Assembly (NCBI GenBank): GCA_027886785.1
Contig: JAPCJV010000150.1
Location: 1 to 5,617, forward strand
Reading direction: 5' to 3'
Length of the DNA stretch: 5,617 nt
Source of the DNA: Nitrososphaerota archaeon
GTDB taxonomy: Archaea > Thermoproteota > Nitrososphaeria > Nitrososphaerales > CADDZS01
The translations under genes were made by a program, and so were the position numbers. A model generated the notes under the pieces. That model had not been told where the DNA came from and ran no database searches. It saw only the letters and a program-made list of their open reading frames with translations. This document shows positions 1-5,288 of this stretch, piece by piece. Position 1 is the first letter of the stretch. Each line of letters opens with the position of its first letter.

Positions 1-1
1 C

Positions 2-421
2 GGAAAAACAGGTGACGTGTATCGTTTCTTGCTGAAAGAGGGTAGACCCGTTGGTCCTAGAGAAATTCAAAGAGAGCTCGGATATTCGTCTCCGACTCTT
101 GCCAGTCATCACCTCGAGAAGCTTCTGAGATCTAACTTCATATCAAAGACTGACGAAGGGAAGTACGAGGTCCCTCGCAAGGCGTACACGGGGGATCACC
201 TAAAAACGCTCGGATTTTTGGTCCCGAGATTCTTCCTCCATGCAACGGTCTCCCTTTTTTTCTTAGCTTTCTGGTTAATTTTGTATTTCTTCCCTTACTT
301 TTTGAAAGTAGGCCCGTTATCGCAATTCACTCTTATTATGCTCGGAGTAATGGAGACTCTCGTGCTTTCATCATTGTTCCTTTACGAAATGTTTAGGGTG
401 CTTTGGAGAAAAAGAATTTAG
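2..421 (+). CDS. Membrane-anchored winged-helix transcriptional regulator, 5' end missing
   Basis: The reading frame is open to the left edge (G-K-T-G-D-V-Y-R-F-L-L), so the gene probably starts outside the window. A GTG at 17 lies inside the conserved first helix and is unlikely to be the true start. The segment with GRPVGPREIQRELGYSSPTL and then ASHHLEKL is a winged helix-turn-helix of the kind common in archaea: GPREIQ opens the DNA-reading unit and SSPTLASHHLEKL is the recognition helix. A wing with DEGKYEV follows. Two hydrophobic helices come next (about residues 70-95 and 101-127 counted from the GTG), and the protein ends in a basic WRKRI tail. This architecture suggests a regulator tethered to the membrane with its DNA-binding part in the cytoplasm. 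The target and signal are unknown. The fold is secure; the specific role is inference. Confidence 0.85.
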   Translation, partial: GKTGDVYRFLLKEGRPVGPREIQRELGYSSPTLASHHLEKLLRSNFISKTDEGKYEVPRKAYTGDHLKTLGFLVPRFFLHATVSLFFLAFWLILYFFPYFLKVGPLSQFTLIMLGVMETLVLSSLFLYEMFRVLWRKRI

Positions 422-546
422 GATTCTGCCCGTGTGATTGTAGTTAAAAATCCGGCTCTCGCAATTGGTACAAAATTTGCATTTAGCTGACCCGCAAATT
501 CGGTTTGTAAATTCATACGAATTCAGTGACAGTACTCAGTCCCCAT

Positions 547-560
547 CTTTTCTATAAGAG
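547..560 (+). promoter_or_regulatory. Archaeal TATA box promoter of the V4R gene
   Basis: The sequence TTTTCTATAAGAG contains a TATA element centred near 556. Archaeal transcription normally starts 25-27 bp downstream of the TATA centre, here about 581-583. That is only a few bases before the TTG start codon at 587, which predicts a nearly leaderless mRNA and helps choose that start. The spacing and the lack of any Shine-Dalgarno sequence support the call; no transcript data are available. Confidence 0.6.
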
Positions 561-586
561 TATCAGTTTTCCATTAAACAAATAGC

Positions 587-1108
587 TTGCAAAACTTCGA
601 CATATCGTCAGAATACTCCTTTGATGCGCATAGGACTACATTTCGAAGCAAGCAGACCGGCTGGAGGATGCTTCTCTTGAGCTCGGACGCCTGGGCGTCA
701 CTCCAGGACGGGCTCTACAGAAAGTTCTCGACTGGCGCTTCTCTAATAATTCTTGAAATGGGCTTTTCATATGGTGCGGTACTTTTTGACTCCCTGAACA
801 AATCAGCTACGGCGAATCCTGAATCCGACTCTCCTAGTACCAACGATCTGAGTCACTTGATGTTCAATACGGGTTGTGGCAAAGTCAAAGTTTCCGGGGA
901 CTTGGAAAGAGGTAGTCGCTTCTCCTACGAAGTTAGTAACTGCGTTTTCTGCGAAGGCAAGAACGCTGAGGAGTACAAGTGCAATTTCGTACGAGGGATC
1001 GCTCTTGGACTCTCGACGGGATTATACCGCAAGGAGTACAAGTCTGCGGTCAACTGCATTAATTCCAACGAGGGACATCTATGCATGATTGAACTAATCA
1101 GCAAGTGA
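587..1108 (+). CDS. V4R-domain protein (predicted small-molecule-binding domain)
   Basis: The 173-residue product is a stand-alone V4R (4-vinyl reductase) domain with a short N-terminal extension. V4R domains share a fold with the TRAPP Bet3 subunits and occur in BchJ and in XylR/DmpR-type regulators, where they sense small hydrophobic ligands. Visible hallmarks are the N-terminal helix ending in GASLIILEMGFSYGAVLFDSL (the 'G...G...G' helix), a glycine-rich strand pair (GCGKVKVSGDLERGSRFSYEV), and the C-terminal half with C132 in KCNFVRGIALGLSTG and C157-x8-C166 in NCINSNEGHLC. These cysteines match positions proposed to bind a metal in this family. There is an additional CxxC (C119, C122). 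No signal peptide or DNA-binding domain is seen, so it is probably a cytoplasmic ligand sensor or adaptor. TTG is taken as the start from the promoter position; the next in-frame ATG (668) would remove the first 27 residues. The following membrane gene lies 6 bp downstream and is probably cotranscribed. Confidence 0.75.
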   Translation: MQNFDISSEYSFDAHRTTFRSKQTGWRMLLLSSDAWASLQDGLYRKFSTGASLIILEMGFSYGAVLFDSLNKSATANPESDSPSTNDLSHLMFNTGCGKVKVSGDLERGSRFSYEVSNCVFCEGKNAEEYKCNFVRGIALGLSTGLYRKEYKSAVNCINSNEGHLCMIELISK

Positions 1109-1114
1109 CTAAAA

Positions 1115-1969
1115 TTGTTACCAGCAGAAACAGACCCAACCCAAAAGCAGTTGAAAGAAAAAGAGAAACACGATCGATCCACAACCCGCAGAATGAAACG
1201 AAGTCAGACTAGCGACTACATAGGATACATTGTTTGGCTCGTCGCAGCTATCTCGGCGACGTCGGTCTTTAGTTTCCAGAACTTCTATTTCTCAAAAATA
1301 GGACAAATCACCAATATCGTAGAGCCGGCATCAATTTGCGGAGCTTTTGTTGTTTCGTTCCTTTGTGCTCGGCGATATGGTTTCAAGCTGCGCGAGCGTG
1401 TGTTTGACCGAATATGGTTCTTTATTATGTTAGGAATGGCGTTGTGGGCCGCGGCCAACATCGTGTGGTCCTCAAACTACTTCCTTGGGATCGCGGTTCC
1501 TTATCCTGGCTTATCTGACTATTTCTATCTCGGGGCGGACATTCCGCTCGCTGCCGCACTAGTCATGTATTTTAGACCCTTCTCTACTGCCCTGACGCTT
1601 CGTAGGCTCGGCATCTGCGCAATCGTCACCGCGGTTTCCGCGGGAATTATCATAGGATTTGTAATGCGTTCGGAGTTCGCCATTACGCAACCTCTGACTG
1701 CAACCATTACAGATTTAGCCTATCCGATATCAGACATCGTTTTGCTTTCTCTTACTATTCTCAACCTCGCGATATTTATCGGCGGAACTATTGGTAAATG
1801 GTGGATATTGAACGGTGCTGGGATTGTGTTGTACATCGTCGCCGACGAGCTTTTCCTCTATCAGAATTCACAGGGTACGTACTACAACGGAAGTTCGTCA
1901 GACATGGTGTATGTCTTGAGTTACCTTGTATTCGCACTCGCTTACTATGTTCATCGACGAGAACTTTGA
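1115..1969 (+). CDS. Eight-helix membrane sensor-like protein without an output domain
   Basis: The product is 284 residues from the TTG. A very polar, Lys/Glu/Arg-rich N-terminus (1-33) precedes about eight transmembrane helices, near residues 36-56, 68-86, 99-119, 137-153, 164-184, 202-224, 229-247 and 262-278. The motif YPGLSDYFYLG before helix 4 and its echo YPISDIVLL before helix 6, followed by ADELF and a GTYYNGSSSDMVYVLSYL stretch before the last helix, resemble an uncharacterised membrane sensor region often found in front of GGDEF or histidine-kinase domains. Here the protein ends with HRREL straight after helix 8, so no catalytic domain is attached. The start is uncertain: TTG at 1115 is 6 bp after the V4R stop, another TTG lies at 1151, and ATG at 1193 would give a shorter protein starting MKRSQTSDY just before helix 1. 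None has a Shine-Dalgarno sequence. Close spacing suggests an operon with the V4R gene. Role as a sensor is inference from the family resemblance. Confidence 0.75.
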   Translation: MLPAETDPTQKQLKEKEKHDRSTTRRMKRSQTSDYIGYIVWLVAAISATSVFSFQNFYFSKIGQITNIVEPASICGAFVVSFLCARRYGFKLRERVFDRIWFFIMLGMALWAAANIVWSSNYFLGIAVPYPGLSDYFYLGADIPLAAALVMYFRPFSTALTLRRLGICAIVTAVSAGIIIGFVMRSEFAITQPLTATITDLAYPISDIVLLSLTILNLAIFIGGTIGKWWILNGAGIVLYIVADELFLYQNSQGTYYNGSSSDMVYVLSYLVFALAYYVHRREL

Positions 1970-2287
1970 CGTGTGAAAAAGGGGATTTGTTTTTGAAAAG
2001 CGAATTCGCTCAAATACTACAAACTCTGTGAGATCTATAATCAACCCGTAAACGCCTCATACCTCAGGTGCTGAGATTGCCATAATCGAGTTTCACTTTT
2101 TTGCATGTTTGCCTGACCTATAGCGGCACAGACGTACATTTCTCTTATCCTGACGTCTTCGCATCCTTCTGATCAATCGTCACGATACACAATTTTCTGT
2201 CGTTAAGGCATTGTTCTCAATCATTGTCTCCGTCATCTTAGAAATCCGGTTCAGTACTACGACTTCATCCGTCTTAATTGCAACTGA
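1970..2287. other. Gene-free stretch of about 320 bp
   Basis: No coding frame of convincing length or composition was found on either strand. It contains the T-rich stretch just after the preceding gene, a small inverted repeat (CTCAG-GTG-CTGAG, 2063-2075) followed some 20 bases later by a run of six T (2097-2102), and no clear TATA box placed for the gene at 2288. The best weak candidate is CTTAATTG near 2274-2281. On the minus strand a frame stays open for about 50 codons at the right end but has no start codon in its first two thirds. No tRNA-like or other RNA structure was recognised. Confidence 0.5.
1986..1994 (+). terminator. T-rich stretch, possible archaeal terminator
   Basis: TTTGTTTTT begins 17 bases after the stop codon of the membrane gene. 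Archaeal RNA polymerase can terminate at short T-runs in the non-template strand without a hairpin. Position right after a gene and before a gene-free stretch fits, but the run is short. Confidence 0.35.
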
Positions 2288-2728
2288 TTGGGGAAAAAGT
2301 ATGTCGGTTATCTGCAGACTGTGACATCATTCGACGATATTGTGAACTTCGCTACGTTAGGCATAGATGTGGTAATGCTCGCCGGTTACTTGGGCGCAGG
2401 CTACTACGCTTACCGTCTCATAGCTTCATTGAAGGATGGTCTGTTGGAGAAAGGCTGGAAACAAATAGTCCTTGCGTCGATATTCTTTCTCATGGGGCAG
2501 TTCATATGGGTCCCGACGGACTTTGCGGGTGGAATCTATCCATATTATACACTACAATTAGCTGATGGTCTGGACATGCTCGCAGCAATTTTTCTACTGC
2601 TTGGTCTAAAATACCATTTCGAAGTCTGGCGGCTCGACAAAGGGATTGGTAAAAAAACCTCTTCTGAAAACAATCAAGACAAGGCTGTAAAAGCTGGAGA
2701 GTCGATCCGTTTAGGCGGTTCCAAATGA
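2288..2728 (+). CDS. Small membrane protein with three transmembrane helices, function unknown
   Basis: I do not recognise the family with confidence. The 146-residue product has three hydrophobic helices, near residues 22-46, 57-77 and 88-111, then a hydrophilic tail of about 30 residues rich in Lys, Ser and Glu. Helix 1 runs into YYAYRLIASLKDGLLEKGWKQ, an amphipathic linker, which resembles membrane segments seen in front of archaeal signalling proteins. An acidic D95 lies in helix 3 (ADGLDMLAA), and a proline/aromatic loop (WVPTDFAGGIYPYY) connects helices 2 and 3. A TGA lies directly before the TTG at 2288, so that is the most upstream start. GTG at 2321, giving MTSFDDIVNF, is an equally good alternative that loses 11 residues. 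No catalytic motif is visible. Its place between a sensor-like membrane protein and two small adaptor-like proteins hints at signalling, but this is inference. Confidence 0.7.
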   Translation: MGKKYVGYLQTVTSFDDIVNFATLGIDVVMLAGYLGAGYYAYRLIASLKDGLLEKGWKQIVLASIFFLMGQFIWVPTDFAGGIYPYYTLQLADGLDMLAAIFLLLGLKYHFEVWRLDKGIGKKTSSENNQDKAVKAGESIRLGGSK

Positions 2729-2785
2729 ATAATGCTAGCTAGAGCGAAAACAGTTCATGAAAAAGAGCGGACCTGATTTCCTGAA

Positions 2786-3136
2786 TTGTCTTCGCCCAAG
2801 AATCTGAAGTTCGATTCCCGAGAACAAGTAGATGAGTATTATGCAGACCAAATCCTGCACTCCATAGAAAAAGCATTTGATAATTTTGGTTTTACTGTTA
2901 AGCTAGTCGTGTTCCACCAACTCGAAAAGAACTACGGCATTAAGAGAGAGGATATTCCCTTAAAGATGGATGTTTTTGCTACGGCGGTCGATAATTTCTT
3001 TGGAGTGGGTGCTCTAAAAGTTCGTGCGGCGATAGTCCACGAACTAAGGATATCTTTCGGAATGGCTCATCTTGAGAAGTACGATCTTCTATCGGCCGTC
3101 AAAGAAGCTCATCGTCAATTACAAAGAGCAGTGTAG
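2786..3136 (+). CDS. Small helical protein resembling the NitrOD5 output domain
   Basis: The 116-residue product is soluble and almost entirely helical. Residues about 23-92 (ILHSIEKAFDNFG, then VVFHQLEKNYGIKREDIP, then FATAVDNFFGVGALKVRAAIVHEL) follow the pattern of the NitrOD5 domain. This domain was described from archaeal, mainly Nitrosopumilus-type, two-component systems as an output module: a helix, a 'hxxLEkxyGIkxexIP' segment, a helix ending in FGxGA, then a final helix. Here the domain stands alone with no receiver or kinase. Its biochemical activity is not known. The TTG at 2786 is the only start between the in-frame TGA at 2774 and the domain. It lies 57 bp after the membrane gene and 42 bp before the next gene, compatible with a shared transcript. 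The family assignment is from memory of the pattern and could be a related but distinct domain. Confidence 0.75.
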   Translation: MSSPKNLKFDSREQVDEYYADQILHSIEKAFDNFGFTVKLVVFHQLEKNYGIKREDIPLKMDVFATAVDNFFGVGALKVRAAIVHELRISFGMAHLEKYDLLSAVKEAHRQLQRAV

Positions 3137-3178
3137 GGTAATATCCAAAGGAGAAAACGGAAAGTGAGCTAAGAAAAA

Positions 3179-3601
3179 ATGAATGAAAAAGAACCGAATA
3201 AGAAACCGCTATTGGATGATCATAGGAATAATACTCTAACGGCAATCTGCAAACAAATTAGAGAATCGGATTCGTCCGTGATGTCTTTGACTATTGCTGA
3301 CGCCAACGGCGACATCAGATCGCAATCGTATGGTGCAGAATATGAGTGTGAATTTCTTGAAAAGGCGGCTATCGTTAGGAGTAAGGCTGGAGTGTGGGCT
3401 GCGCTTATGTTGGGAATGGAGCACGAAATAGACGACGTATTCGGTAAGACCGAATGTATAGTGCGTGTTCACAAGAATTGGAAACTAATGATAGTTCCCT
3501 TTCAATCTGAGAAAATGATTCTAACGCTACTTACCAAGAAACATGTCGATAGTAATAATCTTATGTCCAAGATACTTCCCATCCTGGATCAGATCACTTA
3601 G
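3179..3601 (+). CDS. Roadblock/DUF6659-like small protein
   Basis: The 140-residue product has a charged N-terminal tail (1-13) and then a helix-strand-strand-helix-strand-strand-helix order typical of the roadblock/LC7 or profilin-like fold. The helix NNTLTAICKQIRES is followed by SVMSLTIADANGDIRSQSY, with the 'xDxNGxI' turn. Then come a long helix (EFLEKAAIVRSKAGVWAALM), the strands CIVRVHKNWKLMIVPF and MILTLLTKK, and a final helix with NNLMSKILPILDQI. This layout also fits DUF6659, a family of small archaeal proteins frequent in Nitrososphaerota. Roadblock proteins commonly act as dimeric adaptors or GTPase regulators, but no GTPase is seen here. The ATG at 3179 is fixed by an in-frame TAA just upstream (3170-3172). 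AAAGGAG at 3147-3153 is 25 bases from the ATG, too far for a normal ribosome binding site. Confidence 0.72.
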   Translation: MNEKEPNKKPLLDDHRNNTLTAICKQIRESDSSVMSLTIADANGDIRSQSYGAEYECEFLEKAAIVRSKAGVWAALMLGMEHEIDDVFGKTECIVRVHKNWKLMIVPFQSEKMILTLLTKKHVDSNNLMSKILPILDQIT

Positions 3602-3927
3602 CCCGTGCGGACCCATGCACCTGGGAACCGAGATCGATGGGACGCTTTTATCAAAACGCAAAACGTATTTCGGAAGATCTTCTTTCTTTGACATTTTTAG
3701 TCTTGGCTGAGATCAAAGAAGCCATTTTCAATAATTTGTGCCAAAAAGTTTAGACAAATGTCTGGTTGACAAAAGCCACACAGGAACGGCTATACCGAAC
3801 AACGCGCTATAACGCTCTAACTTTTTTCGAACTTACGTTAGTCCTTAGATCATTTGAGGTCGAGCGTGTCCCAGCGTGAATCCTCCCAAACTAATCTGTA
3901 TATATTGCATGTCAAAAGCATTCACTC
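3602..3927. other. Intergenic stretch of about 325 bp ending in a promoter
   Basis: No coding frame is convincing on either strand. It holds a short T-run (3694-3698) inside a weak inverted repeat (TTCTTTGA at 3684-3691 and TCAAAGAA at 3713-3720), and a six-T run at 3822-3827. Either could end transcripts from upstream. The last 45 bases contain the promoter of the next gene. I see no tRNA or other recognisable RNA gene. Confidence 0.5.
3885..3907 (+). promoter_or_regulatory. Strong archaeal promoter (BRE plus TATA) of the zinc-ribbon protein gene
   Basis: A TATATAT core at 3899-3905 is preceded by an A-rich segment (CCCAAACTAA) that fits the purine-rich BRE position. The TATA centre near 3902 is 26 bp from 3928, so the transcript should begin at or within a base or two of the GTG start codon, giving a leaderless mRNA. 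This is the clearest promoter in the window and sets the start of the downstream gene. Confidence 0.75.
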
Positions 3928-5109
3928 GTGACGATACTTTGCAAGGTTGACGGCCTTGTGGCAGAATACAAGTTCACCGTAAAGGACGACGGAAGCAAAA
4001 AGTGTTCTTTTGCATTTAAGAGTCCTGGAAAGAAACTAAATGTCGAAAAAATATTCGCCGGTGAAGGTGTGATCAACATACAATACTTCACGAAAGATGT
4101 TGATCCAGCCCTTACCATCGCCGCGCAGAGTGGTAGGCCGGTCAAGCATATCTGGCACTTTGATGCTTATCTCGCCAAGGACACCCCAGCTCAGTACACA
4201 ATCGGTGAATCTGCTGGAGAAACCTTGGAGGTCACTCTCGGAGAAACGGCGGAATCTAAATTGTTCGCATCCTCTGGGTTCGTGAATGGAGAGCTTGTCG
4301 GCGTGATAAGGGCTCCCGCTGTGCACCTAAGAATGATGGGAATGGACATCTGGGCCTTCATGATATATTTTGAAAATGCTCTTTCCGGTGATAACGCTCT
4401 AAAATTCGAAAAAAGTTCGCTCTCCGTAATTCATGATTCGAGCAACGCGACTGCCGAGCTGAGGACAGATTATGCGGATAAAAGAAAGCTCATCGTTACC
4501 CTCAATTCAACCGGAACAGATTTCAAAAAGCTAAGGGTCAACCTGACCCGCATTACACCAAGCGGGGACAAGCTGGTGGAGCAACTCGGGGAATTCGGCA
4601 AAGATAACGCAGGACCCAAAGAACTCAGCTGGGCCCCAGTTAGCCGCACCGGTGCGGAGCTGCTGTGGGTTTTCCCGACTAGCATACACGGTCGTCACGG
4701 TGCCCTCAAAGACGCAATTGAACAACTCGGAGCGAAGGTCAACCGGTCGGTTTTCGCAGACGGTTATGGGAGAAGACAGATGGACGATTTCATCCTGGCG
4801 GATGGTGAGAAAATGAATTATCGGATCGAACTCGCGATGGAGCATCATTTCGAGATCAGAGGACCAACGCGCGGCTACCTCCTCACCGATTCAACGACTA
4901 TGAAATATGTGAGACTAAATGCGGCAAGAAAAACAAAGACGAAGAATGCTTCCGTTCCGGTAGCTGAAGTACGAACTCATTTAGCTAACGATGCATCGAA
5001 ATCGGCAGATCTCGAAACGAAGATCTGTACTCACTGCGGTTCTAAAATAGCGCAGTCAGCGAAATTTTGCTCCCACTGTGGACAAATGCAACAGGAGCAG
5101 GCTGCGTGA
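3928..5109 (+). CDS. Beta-rich protein with C-terminal zinc ribbon, function unknown
   Basis: The 393-residue product has no signal peptide and no clear transmembrane helix. Its first 330 or so residues alternate short polar/hydrophobic segments, as in a protein of mostly beta strands (for example TIGESAGETLEVTLGETAES and AELRTDYADKRKLIVTLNST). They carry no catalytic motif that I recognise. A basic, low-complexity linker (AARKTKTKNA, about 332-341) leads through a polar stretch to a C-terminal zinc ribbon, with cysteine pairs C367/C370 and C381/C384 in the form CTHCGS...KFCSHCG. Such ribbons at protein ends often mediate protein or nucleic-acid contacts. GTG at 3928 is supported by the promoter 26 bp upstream. 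The gene stands alone between two intergenic regions, each with its own promoter. It may be cytoplasmic and multi-domain; the N-terminal part could be two related beta domains, with a possible boundary near residues 165-180. The ribbon is certain; the rest is descriptive only. Confidence 0.8.
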   Translation: MTILCKVDGLVAEYKFTVKDDGSKKCSFAFKSPGKKLNVEKIFAGEGVINIQYFTKDVDPALTIAAQSGRPVKHIWHFDAYLAKDTPAQYTIGESAGETLEVTLGETAESKLFASSGFVNGELVGVIRAPAVHLRMMGMDIWAFMIYFENALSGDNALKFEKSSLSVIHDSSNATAELRTDYADKRKLIVTLNSTGTDFKKLRVNLTRITPSGDKLVEQLGEFGKDNAGPKELSWAPVSRTGAELLWVFPTSIHGRHGALKDAIEQLGAKVNRSVFADGYGRRQMDDFILADGEKMNYRIELAMEHHFEIRGPTRGYLLTDSTTMKYVRLNAARKTKTKNASVPVAEVRTHLANDASKSADLETKICTHCGSKIAQSAKFCSHCGQMQQEQAA

Positions 5110-5207
5110 TTTGGAGATTGTTTTCATTCAATCCTGACAACTTTAGGAAGCGATAGAAGTCGAAGTAATTCTCAACGCATAAAAAATTCCAAGGAGTTGT
5201 TCCACCC

Positions 5208-5223
5208 AATAGCGCGCGCTATT
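5208..5223. repeat. Perfect 16-bp palindrome, possible regulatory site
   Basis: AATAGCGCGCGCTATT equals its own reverse complement over all 16 bases. It lies in the spacer between two genes of the same orientation, about 35-50 bp upstream of the TATA box of the next gene. It is flanked by two copies of TTGTTCC (5197-5203 and 5223-5229) in the same orientation. It could be an operator for a dimeric regulator. A hairpin is possible but would have almost no loop, and no T-run follows, so a terminator is less likely. Confidence 0.5.
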
Positions 5224-5254
5224 TGTTCCTAGTCCCTCAACCCAAAACACTGAA

Positions 5255-5262
5255 GATTTAAG
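5255..5262 (+). promoter_or_regulatory. Probable TATA box of the last gene
   Basis: GATTTAAG is centred near 5259, about 30 bp before the ATG at 5289. A start site 25-27 bp downstream would leave only about 3-5 leader bases, the same near-leaderless layout as the other promoters here. An A-rich CCCAAAACAC segment precedes it at the BRE position. Confidence 0.5.
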
Positions 5263-5288
5263 TTCATGATGTACAAAAAAATCCAGCT

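Noticed and set aside
2080..2160. Minus-strand mini frame of about 23 very basic residues starting MRRRQDKRN
   Set aside because: Too short, with no initiation signal and no recognisable motif; arginine- and lysine-rich short frames arise by chance.
2163..2322. Minus-strand frame open for about 50 codons in the gap before the three-helix protein, reading ...MTETMIENNALTTENCVS at its end
   Set aside because: The only ATG leaves about 18 residues, there is no promoter or ribosome binding site, and the rest overlaps the start of the + strand gene. Not enough to call a gene.
3147..3166. Good Shine-Dalgarno AAAGGAG about 10 bases before a GTG
   Set aside because: That GTG is followed by one codon and a stop (GTG AGC TAA), and the motif is too far from the real ATG at 3179.
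3602..3660. GC-rich segment after the roadblock-like gene that superficially looks like part of a tRNA
   Set aside because: No cloverleaf, T-loop consensus or acceptor stem pairing could be formed.
3809..4402. 12-bp direct repeat ATAACGCTCTAA, once between genes and once in the zinc-ribbon gene
   Set aside because: About one shared 12-mer pair is expected by chance in 5.6 kb; the second copy is in coding sequence and there is no flanking similarity.
4644..4657. Perfect 14-bp palindrome CCGCACCGGTGCGG
   Set aside because: It lies inside the coding region of the zinc-ribbon protein, and one such palindrome is not very unlikely by chance in this length.
3912..4848. Several long frames on the minus strand and in other + frames over the zinc-ribbon gene
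   Set aside because: They are shadows of the 393-residue gene, with low-complexity Ser/Leu-rich translations and no promoter.
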